Shown: piece after piece, positions 44,078 through 53,226 of the stretch | How positions within the stretch are numbered: the stretch's first letter is position 1 | Layout: every line of letters starts with the position of its first letter | NCBI RefSeq assembly: GCF_024746835.1 | Contig: NZ_CP080531.1 | Span: 7,026,001-7,090,000, forward strand | Length of the DNA: 64,000 nt | Direction of reading: 5' to 3' | Source: Mesorhizobium sp. AR02 | Lineage (GTDB): Bacteria; Pseudomonadota; Alphaproteobacteria; Rhizobiales; Rhizobiaceae | Position numbers and translations under genes: made by a program | Notes under the pieces: generated by a model | What the model was told of the DNA's origin: nothing | The model's database searches: none | Seen by the model: only the letters and a program-made list of their open reading frames with translations

Positions 44078-45352
44078 TCAGGCGCTGACATTGCCCTTCT
44101 TTTCCTTCTGTTCGGAGTAGATGTAGAGCGGCCGGGCGCTGCCGGTCACCACCTCTTCCGAAATCACCACTTCGCGCACGCCTTCGAGCGCGGGCAGTTC
44201 GAACATGGTGTCGAGCAGGATCGCTTCCATGATCGAGCGCAGGCCGCGGGCGCCGGTCTTGCGCTCGATGGCGCGCTTGGCGATCGCCGACAGGGCGTTT
44301 TCGTGGAAGGTCAGGTCGACATTTTCCATCTCGAACAGCCGCTGGTACTGCTTGACCAGCGCGTTCTTCGGCTCGGTCAGGATCTGGATCAGCGCCGGCT
44401 CGTCGAGGTCCTCAAGCGTCGCCAGAACCGGCAGACGGCCGACGAACTCCGGGATGAGGCCGAATTTCAGCAGATCCTCGGGCTCGACCAGGCGGAAGAC
44501 ATCGCCGGTGCGGCGATCCTCCGGCGAGGCGACGATGGCGCCGAAGCCGATCGAGGTCTTTCTGCCGCGATCCGAGATGATCTTGTCCAGCCCGGCGAAA
44601 GCGCCGCCGCAGATGAACAGGATGTTGGCGGTGTCGACCTGCAGGAACTCCTGCTGCGGGTGCTTCCTGCCGCCCTGCGGCGGCACGGAGGCAACGGTGC
44701 CTTCCATGATCTTCAACAGCGCCTGCTGCACGCCCTCGCCCGACACGTCGCGGGTGATCGAGGGATTGTCGGACTTACGCGAAATCTTGTCGATCTCGTC
44801 GATGTAGACGATGCCGCGCTGGGCGCGTTCGACATTGTAGTCGGCCGACTGCAGCAGCTTCAGGATGATGTTCTCGACGTCCTCGCCGACATAACCGGCT
44901 TCGGTCAGCGTCGTGGCGTCCGCCATGGTGAAGGGCACGTCGATGATGCGGGCCAGCGTCTGCGCAAGCAGCGTCTTGCCGCAACCGGTCGGACCGATCA
45001 GCAGGATGTTGGACTTGGCCAACTCGACGTCGTTGTTCTTGCCGGCATGCGCGAGGCGCTTGTAGTGGTTGTGGACGGCCACCGACAGCACGCGCTTGGC
45101 GTAGGGCTGGCCGATGACGTAGTCGTCGAGAACCTTGAGGATCTCCTGCGGTGTCGGCACGCCCTCGCGCGACTTCACCATCGAGGTTTTGTTCTCCTCG
45201 CGGATGATGTCCATGCAGAGCTCGACGCATTCGTCGCAGATGAAGACCGTCGGACCGGCGATCAGCTTGCGCACCTCATGCTGGCTTTTGCCGCAAAACG
45301 AGCAATAAAGCGTGTTCTTCGAGTCACCGCTGTTGTTGCCGACCTTGCTCAT
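44078..45352 (-). CDS. clpX: ATP-dependent Clp protease ATPase subunit ClpX
   Basis: 424 aa, standard length. The N-terminal zinc-binding domain has [10 protein letters not shown] and [10 protein letters not shown]. The AAA+ domain has Walker A GPTGCGKT, Walker [11 protein letters not shown], sensor and pore segments, and the IGF loop (SIGFGA) that docks on ClpP. It unfolds tagged substrates and feeds them to ClpP in the cytoplasm; in alphaproteobacteria it controls the cell cycle. ClpP is encoded 295 bases upstream on the same strand, with its own region between, as in most relatives. Confidence 0.98.
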   Translation of the reverse strand: MSKVGNNSGDSKNTLYCSFCGKSQHEVRKLIAGPTVFICDECVELCMDIIREENKTSMVKSREGVPTPQEILKVLDDYVIGQPYAKRVLSVAVHNHYKRLAHAGKNNDVELAKSNILLIGPTGCGKTLLAQTLARIIDVPFTMADATTLTEAGYVGEDVENIILKLLQSADYNVERAQRGIVYIDEIDKISRKSDNPSITRDVSGEGVQQALLKIMEGTVASVPPQGGRKHPQQEFLQVDTANILFICGGAFAGLDKIISDRGRKTSIGFGAIVASPEDRRTGDVFRLVEPEDLLKFGLIPEFVGRLPVLATLEDLDEPALIQILTEPKNALVKQYQRLFEMENVDLTFHENALSAIAKRAIERKTGARGLRSIMEAILLDTMFELPALEGVREVVISEEVVTGSARPLYIYSEQKEKKGNVSA

Positions 45353-45647
45353 TTTCCTGTCCTTTCATGGCCGCCCGCCGATGGTCTGGCTGAAAGGGCG
45401 CATACTCTAATTTATCGCGGGAATCCGCCGCCGCCAGTGTCCCGGCTCCCGCAACGTATTCCGTACGAAACACAAATCAGAAAACGTGGCAATGATTCGC
45501 AGCAACCCCACACAAAGCTAAGCCGTCGAAAATCAACATAGCCTTAACGTAGGCAATCCCAACCGTCGAGGGAACAGCCAATTGTGGCCGAAATGCCGCA
45601 AGCTGCGCTAAAAGCACGTTATCCCGCCATCCAACTGCCACGCGCGC

Positions 45648-46277
45648 CTATGCGGCAGCGGCCTCAGCCGGCTCGCGCGACGAAATGACCTTGTCGATGA
45701 GGCCGAAATCCTTGGCCTCGTCGGCGGTCATGAAATGGTCGCGGTCGAGCGTGCGTTCAATCTCCTCGTAGCTCTTGCCGGTGTGCTTGACATAGACCTC
45801 GTTGAGACGGCGCTTCAGCTTGATGATGTCCTGGGCGTGCCGCTCGATGTCGGAAGCCTGGCCCTGGAAGCCACCGGAAGGCTGGTGAACCATGATGCGG
45901 GCATTCGGCGTGGCAAACCGCATACCCTTCTCGCCGGCGGTGAGAAGCAGCGAGCCCATCGAGGCCGCCTGGCCGATGCAGAGCGTCGACACCGCCGGCT
46001 TGATGAACTGCATGGTGTCGTAGATCGCCATGCCCGAGGTGACGACGCCGCCGGGCGAGTTGATGTAGAGGTTGATTTCCTTCTTCGGATTCTCCGCCTC
46101 GAGGAACAAAAGCTGCGCGCAAACCAGCGTCGCCATGCCATCCTCGACTGGGCCAGTGATGAAAATGATGCGCTCTTTCAGCAGCCGCGAGAAAATGTCG
46201 TAGGCCCGCTCGCCGCGATTGGTCTGCTCGACCACCATCGGAACGAGGTTCATGTAGGTTTCGACGGGGTTTTTCAT
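45648..46277 (-). CDS. clpP: ATP-dependent Clp protease proteolytic subunit
   Basis: 209 aa. Catalytic triad residues are Ser106 (GQAASMGS), His131 ([10 protein letters not shown]) and Asp180 (TLDRDHF). The N-terminal [10 protein letters not shown] begins the axial loop region after a short propeptide. Forms the 14-subunit peptidase barrel that works with ClpX and ClpA. The 295-base gap to clpX shows no ORF and no obvious terminator, so read-through to clpX is possible. Confidence 0.98.
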   Translation of the reverse strand: MKNPVETYMNLVPMVVEQTNRGERAYDIFSRLLKERIIFITGPVEDGMATLVCAQLLFLEAENPKKEINLYINSPGGVVTSGMAIYDTMQFIKPAVSTLCIGQAASMGSLLLTAGEKGMRFATPNARIMVHQPSGGFQGQASDIERHAQDIIKLKRRLNEVYVKHTGKSYEEIERTLDRDHFMTADEAKDFGLIDKVISSREPAEAAAA

Positions 46278-46570
46278 GGACTATCCCTTTTCAAAGGTGG
46301 GATTCCGGCGCCGGGAAATGAGCATATCGGGCAGAATCGGTTCTGGATCGTTGTTCCGTAGATAGGATGCCGGCTCATCCTTGTGCAAGGCCGACCCGTC
46401 CTAGCCATCTGGGTAAGTCGAATCAAGCTTTACGGCCAAGGATTCGCATCGCTGGACGCCTGCGCCGGCCTGGAGCAGGCGGGACCGGTCCGCAACGTAG
46501 CAGTTTCTTAACCGCGTCACTTAACGAAATACGGCAAAACCGCTTTTCTCCGGGAGCGCTTGCCCTACAA

Positions 46571-46600
46571 TTCAACGTTGAACTTGTGTGTAAGGTTCAA
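46571..46600. promoter_or_regulatory. Overlapping palindromes before exported protein gene
   Basis: TTCAACGTTGAA (46571-46582) is a perfect 12-bp palindrome; its right half TTGAAC (46578-46583) also pairs with GTTCAA (46595-46600), 11 bases on. This places an operator-like array 15 bases before the gene's ATG, next to GGGGGAG. The 337-base region 46278-46614 holds nothing else that I can name. Confidence 0.45.
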
Positions 46601-46614
46601 ACAGGGGGAGTGTC

Positions 46615-47205
46615 ATGTTCAGGAGAAGCGCATCCTTCGCCGTTGCCGGGCTGGCCATGCTCGGCACGACTTCGCAGACGGCGGCCGGCGGCCGTGCCGT
46701 GGAATGTTACGAACCGGTCCGTACGCCCGCCGTCTACGACACGGTCTACGAAGACGTGATGTTCAGTCCGCCCGGCCAGCAGGTCGACTACACCCCACCC
46801 ATCTACGGCACGCGCGAACGCGTGGTGATGACCGTTCCGGCGCAGGTGACCTACGAGGTCGTGCCCGCCATCACCCGCACCGTCTACCACACGGTGCAAG
46901 TCGATGATGGCGGCTATTCCTGGGAATGGCGCGTCATCCATGGCCGCAGGGTGCTGTGCAAGACCTGGCACAAGGCACGTTATGAACGCGTCGCCGAGAC
47001 GGAGGTGATCCAGCCTGAGCGCACGCGGCGTGTCGTCATTCCGGCGCAATACGACCGGATCGCCGAGGAAGTCCTGGTGCAGCCGGAGCAAAGGCGCATT
47101 ATCGATGTTCCCGCCTCCTACCAGACCGTCGCGCGGCGCGTAGTGGTCAGGGAAGGGTCGTCAGGCTGGCGGCGCGTGCATATTCCCAGGCATTGCCAGG
47201 ATTAG
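46615..47205 (+). CDS. Exported repeat protein of unknown function
   Basis: 196 aa with a signal peptide (residues 1-24, ending AAG). The mature part is built of Val-, Tyr- and Pro-rich repeats: an early group VDYTPPIYGTRERVV, and later two units of about 23 residues starting YERVAETEVIQPER and YDRIAEEVLVQPEQ, each ending in V-I/V-P-A. The pattern predicts beta strands and a periplasmic or surface location. Two Cys residues bracket the repeats. GGGGGAG seven bases upstream supports the start. Function is unknown; the family seems restricted to rhizobia as far as I recall. Confidence 0.7.
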   Translation: MFRRSASFAVAGLAMLGTTSQTAAGGRAVECYEPVRTPAVYDTVYEDVMFSPPGQQVDYTPPIYGTRERVVMTVPAQVTYEVVPAITRTVYHTVQVDDGGYSWEWRVIHGRRVLCKTWHKARYERVAETEVIQPERTRRVVIPAQYDRIAEEVLVQPEQRRIIDVPASYQTVARRVVVREGSSGWRRVHIPRHCQD

Positions 47206-47206
47206 G

Positions 47207-48310
47207 TCAGGGTACTTCAGCCCGCAGCCATGCCTTCAGCCCCGCGACGTCGCCGTCGCCGACGGCCGCCGCAACGCGCCTGCCGACGGCCGCGCCGAAT
47301 TTGTAGCCGTGGCCGGAGCAGGCCGAGACGATCAGGCATCTGCCCTTCTCGTGCGCCATGAATTTCTCGTCGGCGGTGAAGGTGTAGGCGCAGGTGACGA
47401 CCTCGGTCACCTCATATTCCTCGATCCGCGCGATCGGTGGCGAAAACAGGTTGCGGATCGCTTCGCCCTCGCCCGGTACCGGGTCACGGTTCCAGTCGGC
47501 GTCGCTGGTGGGCACCCTGTGCAACCCGGAACCGAATTTCATGCCGGCGCCGCCGGAGGGCGGAATCGCGTAACCGTCGACCGAACCGCCAATGTCGAGG
47601 ACGACCGGTGCGGCCTGCCAGGCGGCCTTGAGGTCCGCTGGCGGTTCGACATAGGCGAGCGCGGTCCGATAGGTCTTCAACTCACCGTCGAGTTCCGGAA
47701 ACAGTTTCAGCACCCAGGCGCCAGCAGCGACCACGATGCGGTCGGCCCGCATGGTCTCGCCGCTTTCCAGCACGATATGGCCTGCCTCGGCATCGATCTT
47801 GGTCACCTTGCTATTTTCGTAGACATTGGCGCCATTGGCGCGCAGCCATTTGGCCAGTCCCGCCGCGATCTTGCGGCAATGCAGCGCGCCGCCTTCGGTC
47901 GAAAAATAAGCATAACGGAACGAGCCGGCTTGCAAAAACGGCCAGCGTTTCACGGCTGCATCCGGTTCCAGCAATTCAAAAGGGAAATTCCCCTCTTCCA
48001 GACCCTCGCGGTACTCTTCTGCCTCGTCGCCCGGCTCACGCGAAATGCAGACAAACCCGCGCGCATCGAGGTGGCTTTCGCCGAGATCGGCCCACATCTC
48101 GTCCCAGGCCTGATAAGCCTCGGTGATCAGCCGGCCATAGCCACTTCCGGCCCGGTAGGCGCGGCGGATGACGCGATGATGGTCGCCCGACGCGGCCAGC
48201 GGATTGGGGATCGGCCCCTGTTCGACGATCGAGACGCTGTGGCCGGCCTTGACCAGCGACCATGCCGTGGAGAGACCGGCAATACCCGCGCCGACAACGA
48301 TCACATTCAT
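47207..48310 (-). CDS. FAD-dependent amino acid oxidase (sarcosine oxidase-like)
   Basis: 367 aa. The N-terminal FAD loop MNVIVVGAGIAGLSTAWSLV has the GxGxxG pattern, and the C-terminal YTFTADEKFMAHEKGRCLIV with SGHGYKFG matches monomeric sarcosine oxidase/N-methyltryptophan oxidase. The enzyme oxidises a secondary or N-methyl amine with FAD, probably producing peroxide and formaldehyde or aldehyde. The covalent FAD Cys is plausible at SACSGHGYKFG. Convergent with the repeat protein one base apart and divergent from the P450. Confidence 0.9.
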   Translation of the reverse strand: MNVIVVGAGIAGLSTAWSLVKAGHSVSIVEQGPIPNPLAASGDHHRVIRRAYRAGSGYGRLITEAYQAWDEMWADLGESHLDARGFVCISREPGDEAEEYREGLEEGNFPFELLEPDAAVKRWPFLQAGSFRYAYFSTEGGALHCRKIAAGLAKWLRANGANVYENSKVTKIDAEAGHIVLESGETMRADRIVVAAGAWVLKLFPELDGELKTYRTALAYVEPPADLKAAWQAAPVVLDIGGSVDGYAIPPSGGAGMKFGSGLHRVPTSDADWNRDPVPGEGEAIRNLFSPPIARIEEYEVTEVVTCAYTFTADEKFMAHEKGRCLIVSACSGHGYKFGAAVGRRVAAAVGDGDVAGLKAWLRAEVP

Positions 48311-48414
48311 CCGTTCAGACCTTCCGCAGCCGCACCGGCTGGCTCAACTCATGGGGTGTCGCGCGCCAACATACGATCTGGAATGAGGCTGGCAAGCCGC
48401 GCTATGGGTCTGGC

Positions 48415-49665
48415 ATGACCAATTTGACGCTCCCTTACCTCGCCCTTGATCCAACCTCTCGCCAGTTGAGGCTCGACCCGCACGAGCCGGCTTTCTTCCT
48501 GAACCCGTACGAGGCCTATGCGTTCCTGCATGGCGTTTCGAATGCGTTTTACTGGGAAGAATTCGGCTTCTGGTGCTTTGGCGGCTTCGACGACGTCAAC
48601 CGGCTGCTGCGCGACCGACGCTTCGGCCGCCAGAACCCGGCCGGCATTCCCGACAGCCGCGCCATCGGCCAGGATCGCAGCCATCTCAAGGCATTTGATG
48701 GTGTTGAAGCGAACTCCATGCTGGAGCTGGAACCGCCGGTGCACACGCGACTGAGAACGCTGGTCAACCGTGCCTTCGTCTCTCGCCAGGTCGAGCGGCT
48801 GCGGCCGCGTGTCGAGGTGCTCGCCAACGAGCTGATCGACCGCTTTGATCCGACCGGCCCCGTCGACCTTCTGCCCGCCTTCGCGGCGCCCTTGCCGATC
48901 ACCATCATCGCCGAAATGCTTGGCGTGCCGGTCGAGATGGGGCCGCAACTGCTCGACTGGTCACATCAGATGGTCGCCATGTACATCCATGGCCGCACGC
49001 GCGAGACCGAGGAGACGGCCAATCGCGCCGCAGCCGAATTTGCCGATTTCCTGCGTGGCTACGTCACCAAGCGCCGCAAGAATCCCGGCGACGACCTGCT
49101 GTCGCTGCTGATTTCGGCGCAGGAGGACGGCCAAAAACTGACCGAGGACGAGATGGTTTCCTCGGCCATCCTGCTGCTCAATGCCGGCCATGAGGCGACC
49201 GTGCACCAGACCGGCAATGCGGTGCGCTCGATCCTGGCGCAAGGCGGCGATCCGCGACGCTTCTTCACCTCGCCCGAAGCGACCGCGGCAACGGTCGAGG
49301 AATGCCTGCGTTTTGATGCACCGCTGCACATGTTCATGCGCTATGCCTATCAGGAGATCGAGATTGCGCCCGGCATCGTCGTGCAGCCGGGCCAGACGAT
49401 CGGGCTGCTGCTCGGCATGGCCAATCATGATCCGCGCGCCTTTGCCGAACCTCAGGCCTTCCGGCCGGATCGGACCGACCAGAAGAACGTGTCCTTCGGC
49501 GCCGGCATTCATTTCTGCATCGGCGCGCCGCTGGCGCGGCTCGAATTGCAGGTGTCGCTCAAGACTTTGTTCGAACGGCACCCGCAACTGCATCTTGCCG
49601 AAAGCCCGCGCTTCCGCGACACTTACCACTTCCATGGGCTGGAAACGCTCGCTGTCGGCTTCTGA
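48415..49665 (+). CDS. Cytochrome P450
   Basis: 416 aa, typical bacterial soluble P450. Heme ligand Cys368 lies in FGAGIHFCIGAPLARLE; the ExxR motif is EECLRFD; the I-helix oxygen-activation segment reads LLNAGHEATVH, with His-Glu-Ala in place of the usual small residues before Thr. LELEPPVHTRLRTLVNRAF matches the C-helix. It needs a ferredoxin and reductase, neither encoded nearby. The substrate is unknown; the family resembles CYP107/CYP116-like biodegradative enzymes only in general form. Confidence 0.93.
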   Translation: MTNLTLPYLALDPTSRQLRLDPHEPAFFLNPYEAYAFLHGVSNAFYWEEFGFWCFGGFDDVNRLLRDRRFGRQNPAGIPDSRAIGQDRSHLKAFDGVEANSMLELEPPVHTRLRTLVNRAFVSRQVERLRPRVEVLANELIDRFDPTGPVDLLPAFAAPLPITIIAEMLGVPVEMGPQLLDWSHQMVAMYIHGRTRETEETANRAAAEFADFLRGYVTKRRKNPGDDLLSLLISAQEDGQKLTEDEMVSSAILLLNAGHEATVHQTGNAVRSILAQGGDPRRFFTSPEATAATVEECLRFDAPLHMFMRYAYQEIEIAPGIVVQPGQTIGLLLGMANHDPRAFAEPQAFRPDRTDQKNVSFGAGIHFCIGAPLARLELQVSLKTLFERHPQLHLAESPRFRDTYHFHGLETLAVGF

Positions 49666-49690
49666 ACGATCGCGGGCCTGGGGCTGCGCG

Positions 49691-50761
49691 ATGAGACTGT
49701 CTTGGAGACCGGCGACGGCGTTCGCATTGGCGTTGCTATGCGGCTGCCTGGGGGCGGCGCGTGCCCAGCAGCAGCCGGAGAACATCCCCTGGGAGAACAG
49801 CCTGGCCATCGCCCAGAAAATGGCGATGGGCCTTCTGGAGCGGCAGACCGGATCGAAGGGCCTGCCGATGGCGTCCTTCGCCATCGAGGTCGACCTCAAC
49901 CTCGACGGCTTGCCTGAAATCTTCGCCTACCGCTACGCGCCGGGCTGCGACGGCATCAATTGCGGCAACTTCCTATTCGTCCTGGAAGGCGACGGCTATC
50001 AGGAAGTTCTCGGCGGCATTCCCGGCGCGCGGCTGGTGCAGCAGGACAAGATCGGGCTCAGTCCCTTCAAGCGAAACGGCTTTTTCGACATCCAGTCCGA
50101 CACGATGACGATCGGCTGGAATGGCACGCGCTATGTCGACGCTTCCACCTTTCCAGCTTCGACGCTCGACGGCGCAGCCTTCGTGGCCGCCTGCCAGAAA
50201 AGCAAGTTGGGCGAGCAGCCTGCCGAGGGCGAAGCGGAACAGGTGGCCACGGCATGCCAATGTCAGTTGAACCGATTTCAGGTCGTCGGCCTCAAACAGG
50301 CCGACCTTGACGCCTATACGGCTTCGCTTGCTGGGCAGGATGTCCAGTATCCTATAGGCGACAAGGAGGATGCCTGGCTCGCCCTGTCGAAAAGCGCCCA
50401 GGACGTCGCCACCGGCTGCGATGTCGCGAGCGGCAAAAGCCAATGGCCGCCGGCCTATTTCAACCATGGCGACCAGCCGCAGCAGAAACTGAACTTCGGC
50501 GCATTTCTCGATGCCTGCCCGGCGCAGGTTTTCATCCTGACCAACCACAAGACCGGCTCGCCTGACCGCGCACTCGCGCTTTGCGGGTGTCTGGCCCGGG
50601 AGATCCCGACCTATGGCGTCAGCCAGCAGGGGCTCGACCTCCTGGCCCAATATTATCGCGACGAGATTTCGGACGCCGATGTCGAGGTACAGGACGCCGA
50701 TTTGCTGACGGCGCACGACAAGGCGTCGGAAGCCTGCCTCAGCCAGTTTCCGGCGAAGTGA
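49691..50761 (+). CDS. Exported hypothetical protein
   Basis: 356 aa from ATG 49691; the longer open frame from 49181 overlaps the P450 in another frame. A signal peptide with a short Cys segment (ALALLCGCLGAARA) is followed by a domain with EVDLNLDGLPEIFAYRYAPGCDGINCGN, of which EVDLNLDG and CDGINC are notable, suggesting a calcium-binding-like or disulfide-stabilised fold. Later cysteines (ACQCQLNRF; ALCGCLARE) are paired, so several disulfides are likely. Its stop abuts the convergent cupin stop in TGATCA. No family is recognised. Confidence 0.65.
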   Translation: MRLSWRPATAFALALLCGCLGAARAQQQPENIPWENSLAIAQKMAMGLLERQTGSKGLPMASFAIEVDLNLDGLPEIFAYRYAPGCDGINCGNFLFVLEGDGYQEVLGGIPGARLVQQDKIGLSPFKRNGFFDIQSDTMTIGWNGTRYVDASTFPASTLDGAAFVAACQKSKLGEQPAEGEAEQVATACQCQLNRFQVVGLKQADLDAYTASLAGQDVQYPIGDKEDAWLALSKSAQDVATGCDVASGKSQWPPAYFNHGDQPQQKLNFGAFLDACPAQVFILTNHKTGSPDRALALCGCLAREIPTYGVSQQGLDLLAQYYRDEISDADVEVQDADLLTAHDKASEACLSQFPAK

Positions 50762-51109
50762 TCACAGCTTGATCACATACTCCTTGCGGGTCGTTTCAAG
50801 CACTTCCCAGCTGCCCTTGAAGCCCGGCCTCAGCACGAAACTGTCGCCGGCCTTGACGGTGCGCGCTTGCCCACCGTCCTCCGCGATCACCGAAACGCCG
50901 GACAGGATGTGGCAGAACTCCCATTCGTCATAGACGATGCGCCACTTGCCCGGAGTCGATTCCCAGATACCGGCATAGAGGCCGCCGTCCCGCTCCTCGA
51001 CATTCCAGGTACGGAATTTCGGATCGCCCGAGATCAGGCGATCCGGCGCCGGCGCGCTGGATTCGGGTTCGACGCTGTCAATCGATATTGTTAGGTAATG
51101 CGTGGACAG
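50762..51109 (-). CDS. Cupin (ethanolamine-utilisation-like) with apparent CTG start
   Basis: 115 aa. No ATG, GTG or TTG exists in frame before the conserved part; the best start is CTG at 51107-51109, seven bases after AGGAGG, giving (M)STHYLTISID. The cupin motif is clear: GIWESTPGKWRIVYDEWEFC, then GDSFVLRPGFKGSW, as in the DUF861/EutQ-like group. It lacks a signal peptide. Such proteins bind small ligands or enzymes but have no fixed role. The leader of this gene contains the heptamer repeats. Confidence 0.7.
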   Translation of the reverse strand: MSTHYLTISIDSVEPESSAPAPDRLISGDPKFRTWNVEERDGGLYAGIWESTPGKWRIVYDEWEFCHILSGVSVIAEDGGQARTVKAGDSFVLRPGFKGSWEVLETTRKEYVIKL

Positions 51110-51128
51110 GATTTTGCCTCCTCCAACA

Positions 51129-51246
51129 GTGAGTAGTGAGTAGTCAGTAGTGATTGGTGGCCAGCCACCCGCGCATCGACGGAGCGCCTTCTACTCACTA
51201 CTCACTACTCACTACTCACTACTCACTACTCACTACTCACTACTCA
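51129..51246. repeat. Heptanucleotide microsatellite in inverted orientation
   Basis: Eight perfect CTACTCA copies (51191-51246) face three inverted copies GTGAGTA, GTGAGTA, GTCAGTA (51129-51149). The arms can form a stem of at least 14 bp around a 41-base spacer. Copy number is expected to vary by slippage. It sits between the minus-strand sulfhydrylase and cupin genes. Confidence 0.9.
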
Positions 51247-51265
51247 CTCACTCCTGCCCAAAAAA

Positions 51266-52546
51266 TCAGACCTTGGCGAGCGCCTGTTCGAGGTCGGTGA
51301 CGATGTCGGTGACGTCCTCGATGCCGATGGAAAGCCGCACCGTGTCCGGACCGGCACCGGCCTTGACCTTCTGCTCGTCGGAAAGCTGGCGGTGGGTGGT
51401 CGATGCCGGGTGGATGACCAGCGACTTGGTGTCGCCGACATTGGCCAGGTGCGAAAACAGTTCCAGCGCCTCGACGAATTTGACGCCGGCCTCGTAGCCG
51501 CCCTTGAGGCCGAAGGTGAACACGGCGCCGGCGCCCAGCGGCGAATATTTCTTCTGCAGCGCGTTGTTCTTGTCGCTGGGCAGGCCGGGATAATTCACCC
51601 AGGCGACCTTGGGGTGGTTGGACAGCCAGCCGGCGACGGTGACCGCATTGTCGCAGTGGCGCTGCATGCGCAGCGGCAAGGTTTCGAGGCCAGTCAGGAT
51701 AAGGAAGGCGTTGAAGGGCGAAATCGCCGGACCGAGATCGCGCAGGCCGAGCACGCGCGCGGCGATGGCGAAGGCGAAATTGCCGAAGGTCTCGTGCAGG
51801 ACGAGGCCGCCATATTCGGGGCGCGGTTCCGACAGCATCGGGTACTTGCCCGACTTCGACCAGTCGAAGGTGCCGCCGTCGACGATGACGCCGCCGATCG
51901 AATTGCCATGGCCGCCGATGAACTTGGTCAGCGAATGGACGACGATGTCGGCGCCGTGCTCGATCGGCCGGATCAGATAGGGCGAGGCTAGCGTGTTGTC
52001 GACGATCAGCGGCAGGCCGTGCTTGCGGGCGATGTCGCCGATCTTCTCGATATCGACGAAGGTGCCGCCCGGATTGGCCAGGCTCTCGATGAAGATCGCC
52101 TTGGTCCGGTCATCGATCTGGCTCTCGAAGGTCGAGATGTCGTTGGTGTCGGCCCAGCGCACCTCCCAGCCATAATTCTTGAAGGCGTGGCCAAACTGGT
52201 TGATCGAGCCGCCATAAAGTCTGGTCGCAGCGACGAAATTGTCGCCCGGCTGCATCAGATTGTGGAACACGATCACCTGCGCAGCGTGGCCGGATGCGAC
52301 TGCAAGGGCGGCCGTGCCGCCCTCGAGGGCCGCGACGCGCTCTTCAAGCACCGCCTGGGTCGGGTTCATGATGCGGGTGTAGATGTTGCCGAAGGCCTTG
52401 AGGCCGAACAGCGAAGCGGCGTGGTCGGCATCGTCGAAGACGAAGGAGGTCGTCTGGTAGATCGGCGTGGCGCGCGCGCCAGTGGCCGGATCGGGCTTGG
52501 CGCCGGCGTGGACGGCAAGCGTGTTGAAACCGGGCGTACGGGTCAC
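51266..52546 (-). CDS. metZ: O-acetylhomoserine/O-succinylhomoserine sulfhydrylase
   Basis: 426 aa from GTG 52546, five bases after GGGAGG. Cys/Met metabolism PLP enzyme: SLTKFIGGHGNSIGG carries the PLP Lys, and the substrate-binding segments are SASGH-like (AVASGHAAQVIVFHN), PIYQTTSFVF and LFSHLANVGDTKSLVIHPAST. It adds sulfide to activated homoserine to give homocysteine in methionine synthesis. O-acetyl versus O-succinyl preference (metY versus metZ) cannot be settled from sequence. A 158-base structured leader precedes it. Confidence 0.92.
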   Translation of the reverse strand: MTRTPGFNTLAVHAGAKPDPATGARATPIYQTTSFVFDDADHAASLFGLKAFGNIYTRIMNPTQAVLEERVAALEGGTAALAVASGHAAQVIVFHNLMQPGDNFVAATRLYGGSINQFGHAFKNYGWEVRWADTNDISTFESQIDDRTKAIFIESLANPGGTFVDIEKIGDIARKHGLPLIVDNTLASPYLIRPIEHGADIVVHSLTKFIGGHGNSIGGVIVDGGTFDWSKSGKYPMLSEPRPEYGGLVLHETFGNFAFAIAARVLGLRDLGPAISPFNAFLILTGLETLPLRMQRHCDNAVTVAGWLSNHPKVAWVNYPGLPSDKNNALQKKYSPLGAGAVFTFGLKGGYEAGVKFVEALELFSHLANVGDTKSLVIHPASTTHRQLSDEQKVKAGAGPDTVRLSIGIEDVTDIVTDLEQALAKV

Positions 52547-52704
52547 TGAAACCTCCCTCAAGAACCTTCTGAAATTCGCCGGGCATTCTTGGCGAAGCCC
52601 AGCTCGGAATGCAAAGAAGAAAATACCCTTCGGCGTGGAACTTTCGGCCAAGCCGCAGGAAAATGCGGTATCTGCCGGAATAATTTTGCGCTTCTCGCCC
52701 CCGT
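52547..52704 (-). promoter_or_regulatory. Structured leader upstream of metZ
   Basis: Two hairpins are visible on the minus strand: CCGCA/TGCGG (52653-52668) and GCCGGGC/GCCCAGC (52578-52603, one G-T pair), the second ending 20 bases before the ribosome site GGGAGG. Position and gene identity suggest methionine-linked control. The conserved blocks of a SAM-II riboswitch are not evident. Confidence 0.4.
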
Positions 52705-53226
52705 CTATTTCTGACGCACACCGAAACTCTGGAAGCCCTGGCGCATCAGCGGCTTCTTCGACGACAGCACCCCGGAATTGACACCGGTCCAGCCGATCTC
52801 GCCCGACAGCTTGCCGTATTCGATCTTGGGGCAGCGGTTCATCACCACCTTGATGCCGGCCGCCTCGGCGCGGGCGGCCGCCTCGTCATGGCGCACGCCA
52901 AGCTGCATCCAGATGACTTTCGGCAAGGGATCGAGCCGCAACACCTCGTCGATGATGCCGGGCACGGCCGATGCGGCGCGAAAAATGTCGACCATGTCGA
53001 TCGGCCCGGGAATATCGGCGAGGCTGGCATAGGTCATCTGGCCGAGGATTTCCTTGCCGGCCTGGCCAGGATTGATCGGAATCACTGAAAAGCCCTTGGC
53101 CAGCAGATATTTCAGCACGAAAAAGCTCGGCCGCACGTCGTTGGCGGACGCGCCGACCATGGCGATGGTCTTCACCGAATTGAGGATGCCGGCGATGTAG
53201 GTGTTGTCGTAGCTATCGTGATTCAT
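52705..53226 (-). CDS. CoA-binding domain protein
   Basis: 173 aa from ATG 53226, overlapping the acetyltransferase stop (ATGA). A single CoA-binding Rossmann domain: TIAMVGASANDVRPSFFVLK, then IPINPGQAGKEILGQ, PGPIDMVDIFRAASAV and VVMNRCPKIEYG. Small stand-alone members, like YccU, are thought to bind CoA or acyl-CoA in regulation. A partner role with the GNAT enzyme, which uses acyl-CoA, is plausible. Confidence 0.9.
   Translation of the reverse strand: MNHDSYDNTYIAGILNSVKTIAMVGASANDVRPSFFVLKYLLAKGFSVIPINPGQAGKEILGQMTYASLADIPGPIDMVDIFRAASAVPGIIDEVLRLDPLPKVIWMQLGVRHDEAAARAEAAGIKVVMNRCPKIEYGKLSGEIGWTGVNSGVLSSKKPLMRQGFQSFGVRQK

Noticed and set aside
44060..45541. 493-codon ORF antisense to clpX
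   Set aside because: clpX is secure on the other strand; the antisense composition is atypical.
51191..51246. CRISPR array
   Set aside because: Units are seven bases with no spacers: a microsatellite, not CRISPR. No cas genes exist in the window.
52547..52704. SAM-II riboswitch
   Set aside because: The conserved core blocks of SAM-II could not be found; only unnamed hairpins are seen.
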